Below are positions 24,751 through 32,753 of a stretch of DNA of 64,000 bases, one piece after another; positions within the stretch are counted from its first letter, which is position 1; each line of letters opens with the position of its first letter. The DNA is taken from positions 1-64,000 of the forward strand of contig JAGALB010000043.1 of assembly GCA_017625405.1 (NCBI GenBank), given 5' to 3'. The DNA comes from Ruminiclostridium sp. (GTDB lineage Bacteria; Bacillota; Clostridia; Oscillospirales; Ruminococcaceae). A program made the position numbers and the translations under genes. Under the pieces are notes generated by a model. That model was not told the origin of the DNA, made no database searches, and saw only the letters and a list, made by a program, of their open reading frames with translations.

Positions 24751-24779
24751 TGTAAAATATTCAAAAGTATGATATAATA
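24751..24779 (+). promoter_or_regulatory. Promoter of the GGDEF-EAL gene
   Basis: TTGTAA (24751-24756) and TATAAT (24774-24779) with a 17-bp spacer lie 33 bp before ATG 24812. Confidence 0.6.
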
Positions 24780-24811
24780 TATCCGAGAGATACAGACAGG
24801 CGGTGTGAAAA

Positions 24812-26086
24812 ATGAACAAAGACAGGATAAGCGGCTTGATGAAGTTTGAAGACTTTCTTGCAGAGGCGCAGTATATTATCCGTGATACCGAACATAGTTT
24901 TCTGATTCTTGCAATTGATATAAATGACTTTCATTATGTGAATAATCAGTTTGGATACGATACAGGTGATGCTGTAATTGCCGATGTGGCACAGGGTATT
25001 GCTGCAATGGGTGATTTTATTGCTTTATCCTGCCGTGAATATTCCGACCATTTTATCTGCCTGTGCAGATGCGACGGATATTCTTATTCCGATGTTGAAA
25101 AGAGACTTGAGCTTTGTAAAAAAAGAGTTTCTGAAGTTGCCGGAAAACGAATTGCAGGCTTTCCGCTTAATCTCAATTTCGGTGTTTATTATATCACTGA
25201 CCGTAATGAATATATTATTTCCGCTGTTGATAAGGCGAATGTCGCACGCCGCACAGGAAAGGGCAATTACAGCATTTCCTGCGTGGTTTATTCTGAACAT
25301 CTTATGGATATGAAGGAAAACAGTGCAAAAATCATTCCGATTTTTGACGACTCTTTCCGCAATCAGAGAATTCAGGTGTTTTTACAGCCTAAAATCTGTT
25401 CCGATACACGTAAGATTATGGGTGCGGAGGCTTTATCGAGACTTGTTGATAAGGACGGAAAGATTATTTCTCCCGCACTGTTTATTCCTGCACTTGAAAA
25501 AACAGGAAAGATTGTAGATCTTGATTTCTATGTGCTGAGCTTCGTTCTGAAGCTTATCAGAAGCTGGATTGACAAGGGAATTGAACCCGTTCCGATTTCA
25601 TTTAATTTAAGTCGTCTGCATTTCTATAACGAACAGCTGGTTGAGCATATATGCGAGCTTGTAAATCGTTATGACGTGCCTGCAAAGTATGTTGAAATCG
25701 AGGTTACCGAATCGGTATTCTTTGAAGAAGAAAAGCTGATTATCGCTAAGGTTGAAAAACTGCGTGAATACGGCTTCAAGGTCAGCGTTGACGATTTCGG
25801 AGCAGGCTATTCTTCGCTTAATCTTATCGGTATTCTCCCTGTTGATATCATCAAGCTTGACAGAGTCTTTGTAAAGGACAGTCTTAAAACCAAGCGGGGA
25901 AATGATATTATCAAGGGCCTTATCAAGATTCTTAACGAAATAGAGCTTGATATAGTCTGTGAGGGTGTTGAAACCCCTGAGGAGGAAAAGATTATCAGCG
26001 ATTACGGCTGTAAGGAAATTCAGGGCTTCCTCTATGACAGACCTATTCCTGTAACAGAATTTGAAAAGAAATATTTAGAAGCATAA
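24812..26086 (+). CDS. Cyclic-di-GMP phosphodiesterase with degenerate GGDEF domain
   Basis: The 424-residue cytosolic protein has a GGDEF-like domain (about 1-165) and an EAL domain (about 170-420). The GGDEF signature has become REYSDHF (residues 75-81), so cyclase activity is not expected. The EAL catalytic set is complete: Glu206 (EALSR), Asn265, Glu297, Asp327-Asp328 (VDDFGAGYS), Lys348, Glu385 (EGVET) and Gln404. It should hydrolyse c-di-GMP, perhaps with the inert domain sensing GTP or giving the dimer. No membrane or sensor domain is present. Confidence 0.92.
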   Translation: MNKDRISGLMKFEDFLAEAQYIIRDTEHSFLILAIDINDFHYVNNQFGYDTGDAVIADVAQGIAAMGDFIALSCREYSDHFICLCRCDGYSYSDVEKRLELCKKRVSEVAGKRIAGFPLNLNFGVYYITDRNEYIISAVDKANVARRTGKGNYSISCVVYSEHLMDMKENSAKIIPIFDDSFRNQRIQVFLQPKICSDTRKIMGAEALSRLVDKDGKIISPALFIPALEKTGKIVDLDFYVLSFVLKLIRSWIDKGIEPVPISFNLSRLHFYNEQLVEHICELVNRYDVPAKYVEIEVTESVFFEEEKLIIAKVEKLREYGFKVSVDDFGAGYSSLNLIGILPVDIIKLDRVFVKDSLKTKRGNDIIKGLIKILNEIELDIVCEGVETPEEEKIISDYGCKEIQGFLYDRPIPVTEFEKKYLEA

Positions 26087-26135
26087 AAGCTTTAACCCCA
26101 CAGTTGTAAGACAGGTAACGATATAGAAGTATTAC

Positions 26136-26171
26136 AAAGCCACTTTTGATATTAATGTCAAAAGTGGCTTT
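26136..26171 (+). terminator. Hairpin after the EAL gene, inside the module
   Basis: AAAGCCACTTTTGA (26136-26149) and TCAAAAGTGGCTTT (26158-26171) form a perfect 14-bp stem. The T-tail is short, so it is a probable but not classical terminator for the upstream gene. Confidence 0.6.
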
Positions 26172-26186
26172 ACGTTGCTTATGACA

Positions 26187-26276
26187 TTGATTATTTATTA
26201 TATACTTGCTATAATTAACTTAATGATATATTAAGAGTTTTCTTAACAGATATAAAATTGAGACATTAAGTGTCTC
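26187..26276 (+). promoter_or_regulatory. Promoter and palindromic operator candidates of the XRE gene
   Basis: TTGATT (26187-26192) and TATAAT (26210-26215) are 17 bp apart. Just downstream lie the palindromes CTTAAT-N5-ATTAAG (26219-26235) and GAGACA-N5-TGTCTC (26260-26276). These are suitable sites for autoregulation by the encoded XRE-type DNA-binding protein. The regulatory role is inferred. Confidence 0.5.
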
Positions 26277-26360
26277 ATTGAAAAAACAGTTAATTGCTCG
26301 CTTTGTGTCCTGTACTTTTTGATGGGTTGGAGATACAATGATTTTAAAGGAGGTCAGAAA

Positions 26361-27488
26361 ATGGATCAGATTAAAATCGGAGAATTCCTGAAAGAACTTC
26401 GTAAAGAAAAAGGCTTTACACAAGAACAACTTGCAGAACAGTTTAATGTATCCCGACGTTCGGTATCTAGGTGGGAAACCGGGAGCAATATGCCTGATTT
26501 GAGTATTCTTGTAGATTTGGCAGAATTTTATGATGTTGATATCAAAGAAATTATTGATGGAGCGAGGAGAAGCGAGATGATGAATGAAGAAGTGAAAGAG
26601 GTTGCTGTTAAGATGGCAGATTATGCTGTCGAACAAAAGAGTAAGCTTTTAATCTGGGTTAGACGGATTAGTCTTGTAGGTGTGGTTCTGATGGCCATTG
26701 TTCTGGGTTTGCAAAGTTTTGATTACAGACCCGGAATCGGAACGTTTTTATGTTATGCATTTTCTTTTCTGGCATTTGTTATAATGGTAATATTGTCGCT
26801 TTATACCAATGGGTTACTTGAAGAAAATTCGAAACGAAAGAAATTTGTAAAAGGATGTAAGATATTCGTACTTATCGTCGGAGTATGCGTACTATCATTT
26901 ATAATGAAGGTTATGTTGGTTCTTGTGCCGGTTCTGTTTATGGAAACTGCACCATTTAATAATCAAGCCGGTATAGAAAATTATGACAAAGTTAAGATAT
27001 TGGAACAATATCGCAGTGATCTTAGCGAATTATTCATATTTCCAGACGATACAACCAATATGCTTGAACCGACATTTGTATCCAGTTTGAAAACGGGATT
27101 CTTTGATACAGACGGATACATGATTCTACAAGGAAAATATAATGAAGAAGATTATGATGCGGAAATAAAGAGGATTTCTTCAATAGAATGTACGGTGGAT
27201 GATATAACGATAGGAATCAAATATGATGAAAAAAGTTATGCGTTGCCTGCATATGTTGCAATAGATGGCTTTGATTATGAGTATGAATATGCACTGCTTG
27301 ATGAGAAAAACCATACAATAACATATATTATTCTCAGTTATCCCCAATATGTTGACTTGCATGAATATAAGGAATATCTGAAGTTGGATGTGGATGAATA
27401 CAAGATAGAAGATTCGTGGAATCAATTTTCTATCTATTCACGTCATTACGAAGATGGTGTTTATATAGAATATTCGGATGAAAAATAA
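26361..27488 (+). CDS. XRE-family HTH protein with membrane-spanning C-terminus
   Basis: The start is ATG 26361, directly after AAAGGAGG; an in-frame opening at 26319 has no site. The 375-residue protein begins with a Cro/XRE helix-turn-helix (about 4-60, LKELRKEKGFTQEQLAEQF, then SRRSVSRWETGSNMPDLSIL). A linker is followed by three membrane helices (about 98-115, 123-145 and 160-190). The last half is a soluble domain rich in acidic and aromatic residues, probably outside the membrane. No family is recognised for it. The plan suggests a membrane-tethered regulator that senses an external or envelope signal. Composition and codon use are AT-rich compared with neighbours. Confidence 0.85.
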   Translation: MDQIKIGEFLKELRKEKGFTQEQLAEQFNVSRRSVSRWETGSNMPDLSILVDLAEFYDVDIKEIIDGARRSEMMNEEVKEVAVKMADYAVEQKSKLLIWVRRISLVGVVLMAIVLGLQSFDYRPGIGTFLCYAFSFLAFVIMVILSLYTNGLLEENSKRKKFVKGCKIFVLIVGVCVLSFIMKVMLVLVPVLFMETAPFNNQAGIENYDKVKILEQYRSDLSELFIFPDDTTNMLEPTFVSSLKTGFFDTDGYMILQGKYNEEDYDAEIKRISSIECTVDDITIGIKYDEKSYALPAYVAIDGFDYEYEYALLDEKNHTITYIILSYPQYVDLHEYKEYLKLDVDEYKIEDSWNQFSIYSRHYEDGVYIEYSDEK

Positions 27489-27539
27489 ACTTTCTAGCAT
27501 TAAATAAATCGGGTATGCCTACAGAAGATAAAGACTACA

Positions 27540-27571
27540 ATAACCCGTGAAGGATTAACTTCACGGGTTAT
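27540..27571. terminator. Hairpin after the XRE gene
   Basis: ATAACCCGTGAAG (27540-27552) and CTTCACGGGTTAT (27559-27571) form a 13-bp stem. It lies between convergent genes, just inside the right inverted repeat, with modestly T-rich flanks. Confidence 0.65.
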
Positions 27572-27615
27572 ACTTCTTTATAACTATCTACATTACAACT
27601 GTGGGGTTAACTGTT

Positions 27616-28320
27616 TTATTTTACTTGTACGCATTCAAAAGTGTTCTGCATTTTCCTGTACGGTGCAGCCCATCTGACTGAATTTGTAATTACCTGCTGA
27701 ATCTGCGGATGATAGTATATGGGGTATTCCTCATGCCCGGGCTGGAAATAGAAAATCCTTCCCATTCCTCTTGTAAATGTCACGCCGCTTCTGAAAACAT
27801 AGCCGCTTTTAAACCAACCGATAAATATTTCATCGTCAGGCTCAGGGATGTCAAAGAATTCGCCGTAAAGCTCCTCGTTTTCAAGAATTATCGGCTCTGT
27901 TATACCTGCGGCAATAGGGTGTGCGGGATTTACGCAGAATATCTTTTCACTGTCCCCATGCTTCCAGTTCAGATTAAGAGTCGTGCCGAGAAGTGATTTC
28001 ATAATTTTACTGTGATGAGCCGAGTGCAGGGCAATAAGTCCCATTCCTCTTAGAACGTGATTTTTTACACGTTCCACAACCTTGTCATCAACCTTGTCAT
28101 GTGCGCAGTGTCCCCACCATATAAGTACGTCTGTGTCTTCAAGTACTTCTTCGCTCAGACCGTGTTCAGGCATATCAAGTGTAGCGCATTTTACTGTTAT
28201 ATCCTCATTTTTTCCGAGAAAATCAGCTATACAGCCATGTATTCCATCGGGATAAACCTTGCGGATTCCTTCGTATTCACGCTCATGAATAAATTCATTC
28301 CATACGGTTACACGTATCAT
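27616..28320 (-). CDS. ThuA-like domain protein
   Basis: The 234-residue protein belongs to the ThuA-like (trehalose utilisation), glutamine-amidotransferase-related superfamily. Key stretches are VLIWWGHCAHDKVDDKVVERV, LRGMGLIALHSAHHSKIMKSLLGT and GRIFYFQPGHEEYPIYYH. Such proteins are linked to sugar metabolism, but their reaction is mostly unproven. Its start overlaps the end of the isomerase-like gene by 26 bp. It is the last gene of the GH26 operon. Confidence 0.85.
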   Translation of the reverse strand: MIRVTVWNEFIHEREYEGIRKVYPDGIHGCIADFLGKNEDITVKCATLDMPEHGLSEEVLEDTDVLIWWGHCAHDKVDDKVVERVKNHVLRGMGLIALHSAHHSKIMKSLLGTTLNLNWKHGDSEKIFCVNPAHPIAAGITEPIILENEELYGEFFDIPEPDDEIFIGWFKSGYVFRSGVTFTRGMGRIFYFQPGHEEYPIYYHPQIQQVITNSVRWAAPYRKMQNTFECVQVK

Positions 28321-29119
28321 GATACCACTCCTTTAATTTTGCTGCAGATTTTTTCATATCGGAAATCTGATTCTGCGAGCCGAAATGTTCAATTGCAAAA
28401 TATCCGCTGTATCCGTTTTTCAGCAGTGTCTTTACGATTTTTTCAATAGGCATCCCGCCATATCCCACAGGAGAAGAATACAGAGCTGTGTTATCAAGAG
28501 AGATTTTCGGTTCTTCGCCTGTTTTCGGAGTATAGCTTCTGTCCTTACAGTGAAGATGTGTGATTTTTTCTTTCAGCTTTTCAAATGCGTCAAGGGCGTT
28601 TTCACAGGAATAAATGAAATTTCCCGTGTCAAAGGCACATCCCAGCCCTGTAACATTTTCCATAAATCCGAGCAGACCTTCAGTTGTGCTGAAAACTGCT
28701 GTCTTGTCATCGAAATCCTCAAGACACAGGTCAATGCCGTTTTCTGAACATATTTCCGAAAGCCTGTTCATACATTTATACATTCTTACGGTGCATATAG
28801 CTGCATCATCGCCGTCGTAAACAAAGCCCGGAATAGCCATAAGCCGTTTTATATCATGTCTTTTAAGTGTATCAACAACTTTTACGGCATAGCTCATATC
28901 TTCGCTGTGAGAAAAGTCAAGGAATACGTACACGCAGGCTATATCAAGTCCGTGTTTTCTGATTGTGCAGGGAAGAGCGTCATCCTTTTCAAGCCTTGCA
29001 AAATCCAGCTCCACACCGTTTATATCCGATTGTGCAGCTTCATCAAGGGCTTTCTCAAAGGTGATTTTTTCCTGATCTGCCGCTTCGAAAAGATGTTCCG
29101 CAAAAACTGAAATTTTCAT
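28295..29119 (-). CDS. Sugar phosphate isomerase/epimerase-like TIM-barrel protein
   Basis: The 274-residue protein is of the xylose-isomerase-like/AP-endonuclease-2 superfamily (IolE, IolI, tagatose-epimerase group). Metal-site segments are seen: DLCLEDFDDKTAVFSTTEG, GCAFDTGNFIYSC, ITHLHCKDRSY and YFAIEHFGSQNQ. The exact substrate is not predictable. It overlaps the PAP2 gene by 4 bp and the ThuA gene by 26 bp, so the three are translated together. Pairing with ThuA is common in sugar-catabolic clusters. Confidence 0.87.
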   Translation of the reverse strand: MKISVFAEHLFEAADQEKITFEKALDEAAQSDINGVELDFARLEKDDALPCTIRKHGLDIACVYVFLDFSHSEDMSYAVKVVDTLKRHDIKRLMAIPGFVYDGDDAAICTVRMYKCMNRLSEICSENGIDLCLEDFDDKTAVFSTTEGLLGFMENVTGLGCAFDTGNFIYSCENALDAFEKLKEKITHLHCKDRSYTPKTGEEPKISLDNTALYSSPVGYGGMPIEKIVKTLLKNGYSGYFAIEHFGSQNQISDMKKSAAKLKEWYHDTCNRME

Positions 29120-29664
29120 ACTTTTGTCCTTTCCGATAAATTGTTGCGTATTCTTTTAGCTATAAACATTACAGCAAATCCCATAATCAGTCCGAGGACT
29201 ATTCCGCCCAGAATATCGGTAGGGAAGTGCACATAAAGGTAAAGCCTTGTAAAGGCAACAACTGCCGCAAAAATCATTGCAGCAATACCTGCTTTTCTGT
29301 TTATTCCGAAAAACTGCAATGCCGATGCGAATGATGTTGATGTGTGCGAGGAAGGGAAAGATGTACCTGACGGTTCAGGAATAAGCAGCATGAATTCTGG
29401 ATTGAGAATATACGGCCGTTCTCTCATAATAAGCGGTTTGATGATGAATTCGGAAATTAAAACCGTCGCAATGAGAGCAGTGGCAATACATACTCCGTTG
29501 AAGCGGTATTTTTTCATAAAGAGGAATATAAGCCCGAAAAATCCCCATACAACGCCATGTCCGAGATGCGTGAGAACGGGCACAACAGCGTCCAGAAAAT
29601 TACATTGAAGTAAATCCTGTAATCCGTTGAGCACTGCAAAATCAAAATTCTGTATAGCTTCCAT
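29116..29664 (-). CDS. PAP2-superfamily phosphatase
   Basis: The 182-residue membrane protein has about five to six helices and the full acid-phosphatase signature: KPLIMRERP (KX6RP), SSHTS (PSGH-like) and RLYLYVHFPTD (RX5HX3D). Such enzymes dephosphorylate undecaprenyl pyrophosphate or lipid phosphates on the outer face of the membrane. Its presence inside a glycosidase operon is unexpected and may reflect co-location rather than a shared pathway. It overlaps the isomerase-like gene by 4 bp. Confidence 0.9.
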   Translation of the reverse strand: MEAIQNFDFAVLNGLQDLLQCNFLDAVVPVLTHLGHGVVWGFFGLIFLFMKKYRFNGVCIATALIATVLISEFIIKPLIMRERPYILNPEFMLLIPEPSGTSFPSSHTSTSFASALQFFGINRKAGIAAMIFAAVVAFTRLYLYVHFPTDILGGIVLGLIMGFAVMFIAKRIRNNLSERTKV

Positions 29665-29685
29665 TTTTAATCCTTCATATAGCTT

Positions 29686-29718
29686 TTATGCCGCCTTGCG
29701 TTATGCAAAGCGGCATAA
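29686..29718. other. Stem-loop between galM-like and PAP2 genes
   Basis: TTATGCCGC (with a bulge then TTGC) pairs with GCAA (bulge) GCGGCATAA. The tail on the minus strand is A-rich, so termination is weak. It may set different mRNA levels for the two halves of the operon. Confidence 0.5.
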
Positions 29719-29724
29719 TTGCCG

Positions 29725-30585
29725 TTATATTTTTTCAATAATCATTTTATAGTTTTTAGTTTCTCCCGGAGCAGCCAGCTGTATACCACGTTTATCAGCG
29801 AATACCCCGTTATCGGTATCGTAATCATCACAACCGCACCATGGCTCAATACATACGAAAGGTGCTTCCTTGTGGTCGGGAGTCCATACGCCGAGAGTTT
29901 CAAAGCCTTCCCAGCTGACCTTTACGCCCTCATCTTCTGAAACCAGTGAGCAGCTTTTTGAGCTGATAGTGTCGAAATAAACGCAGTCATTATCAAAAAG
30001 GCTGTATTCAAGGGGATATTCCTTGCTGTTTTTCAGTCTGCAAATTCTGTCGTTATCGCCCCACATACGTGTTTCGAGATTCATAACAGGGCTGTTTACA
30101 TTTTCATTTTCGCTGAAAACAAGCTTATAGCTGTCAAAAGGCTTATCGCATGCAAAAGCGGGATGTGCGCCGATGCAGAAGGGCATGTCAGTGTCGCTTT
30201 TATTTACAACCGCATAGCAGATTTCAAGCGCTTTTTCTGTAAGTGTATAGGCAAGTGTAACCTTAAAGCCGAAGGGATAGTTTTTCAGGGTTGCTTCATT
30301 ACTTTCAAAAGAAAGAACTGCCTGATTTTCTGTTGCAGATTCAACGACGAATTCGTTGTCACGTGCAAAGCCGTGCTTTGAGATTGCATATTCCTTACCG
30401 TTTATGATGGTTTTTCCGTTGCGGAGGTTACCGATCATGGGGAAAAGAAAGGGAGAAGTTTTACCCCAGTATTTTTCATCGGCACACCACATAAGCTCCT
30501 TGCCGTCTGCAACGTAGGATTTAAGCTCTGCACCCTTTGAGATTATCAGAGCAGAGGAGTTACCGCACTTGAGTGTAATATCCAT
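29725..30585 (-). CDS. Aldose 1-epimerase family protein
   Basis: The 286-residue protein is of the galactose mutarotase-like family (LacX/YihR type), which interconverts the alpha and beta anomers of sugars. Seen are AEL KSYVADGKELMWCAD near the N-terminus, SKHGFARDNEF and the catalytic-type histidine in CIGAHPAFACD, and WTPDHKEAPFVCIEPWCGCDD near the end. The start codon overlaps the stop of the GH26 gene (TAATG-type junction). It would process sugar freed by that enzyme, which is inferred. Confidence 0.88.
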   Translation of the reverse strand: MDITLKCGNSSALIISKGAELKSYVADGKELMWCADEKYWGKTSPFLFPMIGNLRNGKTIINGKEYAISKHGFARDNEFVVESATENQAVLSFESNEATLKNYPFGFKVTLAYTLTEKALEICYAVVNKSDTDMPFCIGAHPAFACDKPFDSYKLVFSENENVNSPVMNLETRMWGDNDRICRLKNSKEYPLEYSLFDNDCVYFDTISSKSCSLVSEDEGVKVSWEGFETLGVWTPDHKEAPFVCIEPWCGCDDYDTDNGVFADKRGIQLAAPGETKNYKMIIEKI

Positions 30586-31919
30586 TACTTGTTTGCTTCC
30601 TCCTCGATGGTCTGGTTGATATAAAGCATCTGGCTGTTTATGTTTTCGGGGATTTCACGGCTTGTGCCTTCCCACTGGGGAAGCTCGGACCATGTTATTA
30701 CCTTATCGTGAGCATAAACCTTTTTAAGGAATTCAGGACTCATTTTTTCGGTGTTGAGCTTGGGTATACCGTATACATTCTTTCCGCTGTAAATGAAATC
30801 GCCGTTCCAGGGCATGAAATAGAGCCATTCAACAGTTTCGGTTCCGAAAACTTCATCAGGGTCAGGAATATAGCCAACTTCTGAAAGAGTAAGCATCTTG
30901 CCTTCTTCTGTGATTGTGTCAAGCGCCTTGCGCTTTGCTACCTGTGCGGAATGGTCTTCAGTATTGGGGTATACGTCAATACCGGAAATATCATAAGTAT
31001 TGGGATGAACCTGTGTGTGCTTTGACTGACCGTTCCATACCCAGATAAGGTTTGTAAGCTTATGATAGTTTTCAAGTCTGTCGTAGATCATATACCAGAG
31101 CTTCTGATAGTACTGTTCCTGAGCGATTTCTCTGTCAGCAACACCCCACCAGAACCATGCGCCGCTTGCTTCGTGGAGAGGACGCCAGAGAACAGGAACG
31201 CCTGCAGCTTCAAGCTTCTGAAGCTCAATAGCGATAAGGTCGATATCGTGAACGACAACTTCGTATTCCTTTGTGCCGGGTGTAACGGCATTCTTGAGGC
31301 TGAAGTTGGTTATATCCTCAGAGTAAAAGGCATAAGCGGTAGATTCGGCATCCTGATTAACGTCACGGGGAACGTTCCAGTGCCAGCAGAAGCTTACAAG
31401 ACCGCCGGACTTGTTGTGCCATTCGATAGCCATATCGGTCCATTCGCTGGGATTGTCGTTGTGAGGCATAGTGGTGAAAATAAAGTCAAAGCCCTTTATG
31501 GCAGGGAGATCGCCTGTCTGCATGTAATAGACAATATCTTCCACCTGCTTTGAGCCGGAAGCCTGCTGTCCGGAAATGATATTCTTGCCATAGTTTTCCT
31601 TAAGCCAGTCGAAAACAACCTTCGTCTTTTCGTTTGTGTTATCGGAAACTGTGTCGCCGTCAGCAACTGTCTTGGCATCAAGAGAAGCTAAAAGAGCATC
31701 AAAATCGGTTTCATATGCAAGAGCCACTTCCATATCAACATCGCCGTTTTCATCAACAGCAACAGGATTTGAAAGGGGTGCGGCGGTAACCTCGGTAGTA
31801 TCGGTAATATCGGTTACGTCAGTATTTACCATACCTGTTTTGTCCACAGGTTCACAGGAAGCGAGAATTGAAACTGCAAGAAGCATGGCAGTTATTCTTC
31901 TGAATTTACTTGATTTCAT
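30585..31919 (-). CDS. Glycoside hydrolase family 26 lipoprotein (probable beta-mannanase)
   Basis: GH26 enzymes mainly cleave beta-1,4-mannans, and some cleave beta-1,3-xylan or mixed glucan. The signal peptide ends in the lipobox LAVSILASC, so the enzyme is anchored outside the cell by a lipid, followed by a Thr/Val-rich linker. The catalytic domain (about 90-430) shows SGQQASG, the acid/base Glu near residue 248 in WRPLHEASGAWFWWG, NLIWVWNG, DVYPNT and the nucleophile Glu near 346 in LSEVGYIPDP. No binding module is seen. It is first in an operon with the epimerase, PAP2, isomerase-like and ThuA-like genes, suggesting mannan or glucomannan use. Confidence 0.93.
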   Translation of the reverse strand: MKSSKFRRITAMLLAVSILASCEPVDKTGMVNTDVTDITDTTEVTAAPLSNPVAVDENGDVDMEVALAYETDFDALLASLDAKTVADGDTVSDNTNEKTKVVFDWLKENYGKNIISGQQASGSKQVEDIVYYMQTGDLPAIKGFDFIFTTMPHNDNPSEWTDMAIEWHNKSGGLVSFCWHWNVPRDVNQDAESTAYAFYSEDITNFSLKNAVTPGTKEYEVVVHDIDLIAIELQKLEAAGVPVLWRPLHEASGAWFWWGVADREIAQEQYYQKLWYMIYDRLENYHKLTNLIWVWNGQSKHTQVHPNTYDISGIDVYPNTEDHSAQVAKRKALDTITEEGKMLTLSEVGYIPDPDEVFGTETVEWLYFMPWNGDFIYSGKNVYGIPKLNTEKMSPEFLKKVYAHDKVITWSELPQWEGTSREIPENINSQMLYINQTIEEEANK

Positions 31920-31956
31920 AATATTTTCCTTTCGGGTTGGTCATAAATATATGTTA

Positions 31957-31986
31957 ATTATATCATACAAATAGTATTTTTGGCAA
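31957..31986 (-). promoter_or_regulatory. Promoter of the GH26 operon
   Basis: On the minus strand, TTGCCA (31986-31981) and TATAAT (31962-31957) with an 18-bp spacer lie upstream of the GH26 start. It is divergent from the flavodoxin promoter about 50 bp away. Confidence 0.55.
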
Positions 31987-32035
31987 TACTTTGGGCATAA
32001 TAATTTCAGAAACAAAGTTTATTTTCTGAAAACTA

Positions 32036-32128
32036 TTGACAAATTGTAAAAAATAGTATATTATATTGTTAGGGAAGGCTAACAAAAGTTAGCTGTTTAT
32101 TTAAAAAATAAAGTTAGGGAGTGCTAAC
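32036..32128 (+). promoter_or_regulatory. Flavodoxin operon promoter with two operator palindromes
   Basis: TTGACA (32036-32041) and TATTAT (32059-32064) are 17 bp apart. Immediately after the -10 lies TTGTTAG-N6-CTAACAA (32066-32085). A second copy, GTTAG-N6-CTAAC (32113-32128), lies close to the ribosome site, and a half-site GTTAGC lies near 32088. Paired sites over the transcript start are typical of a repressor. The motif resembles DtxR/IdeR-type metal boxes, which would make the operon iron-responsive; this is inferred. Confidence 0.65.
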
Positions 32129-32146
32129 AAAGGAGAGCGATGCGAC

Positions 32147-32719
32147 ATGACAAGAGAAGAATACAGCCGCTTTGAACAGAAGCTTGCTTTTCACGCCGCA
32201 CCTGCATTGCTTGGCATAAAGGCGTCCAATATGCTGTCTCTGAGTCATAGAGATTTTGATATTGCTGAGAATATAAACAGATTCAATGAAAGGGCAGCGG
32301 CAAAAGGGCTTCATATTGAAGTGCTGTGTGAATGCAAAAACAAGGCGCTTATGCTTGTATATAACAGACGTCTTCTTGAGAAGCGTCTTGCCGACCCGGT
32401 TATCAGGCGTTTTCTGACGGTTTACGGTTATAGCGAAGAGCTGAAGACTGACGGGTGCCTGCACCGTCTTGCACAGAGAATGAAAGAAAGCGATGGTTTT
32501 CCTCATGAAGTAGGAATATTCCTTGATTATCCCCTTGAGGATGTTATAGGCTTTATAGAAAACGCTGGGGCAAATTATAAGCTGTGCGGATGTCATAAGG
32601 TATATGGAGATGCAGTAAGGGCAGCACGTGTTTTTTCAAATTATGAAAAATGCAGGAATTTCCTATGCGGAAGGTTAAATACGGGTCATGATATCTATCA
32701 GGCTCTCAAAATAAATTAA
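32147..32719 (+). CDS. DUF3793 family protein
   Basis: This 190-residue soluble protein belongs to a family of unknown function common in Clostridia and often placed next to flavodoxin. Features are an LAFHAAPALLGIKASNML N-terminal segment, a FPHEVGIFLDYPLEDVIGFI stretch and a Cys pair in LCGCHKVYGD, possibly binding metal or a cofactor. It starts about 20 bp after the second operator palindrome and precedes flavodoxin by 34 bp. A role in iron- or redox-stress physiology is inferred from context. Confidence 0.85.
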   Translation: MTREEYSRFEQKLAFHAAPALLGIKASNMLSLSHRDFDIAENINRFNERAAAKGLHIEVLCECKNKALMLVYNRRLLEKRLADPVIRRFLTVYGYSEELKTDGCLHRLAQRMKESDGFPHEVGIFLDYPLEDVIGFIENAGANYKLCGCHKVYGDAVRAARVFSNYEKCRNFLCGRLNTGHDIYQALKIN

Positions 32720-32753
32720 AACGTGTTTCACGAAGAAAGGAAAGATAACAACA

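Larger units (their letters stand above)
26092..27610. mobile_element. 1.5-kb module bounded by perfect 18-bp inverted repeats
   Basis: TTAACCCCACAGTTGTAA at 26092-26109 is repeated as its exact reverse complement at 27593-27610. Between them lie a hairpin, a promoter, a palindromic operator candidate, the XRE/membrane gene and its own hairpin terminator. The outer four bases on both sides read TTAA, which could be a target duplication around 14-bp terminal repeats. There is no transposase inside, so the module may be a non-autonomous or decayed mobile unit. It is more AT-rich than the genes on either side. Confidence 0.55.

Noticed and set aside
26136..26171. Counting the strong hairpin as the left end of the mobile module
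   Set aside because: It pairs with itself locally; the long-range inverted repeat at 26092-26109 is separate and lies outside it.
32066..32085. Reading the first flavodoxin palindrome as a Rex site
   Set aside because: The outer TTGTTAG/CTAACAA is similar to a Rex box, but the spacing is six bases, the inner bases differ, and the second copy lacks the outer TT/AA.
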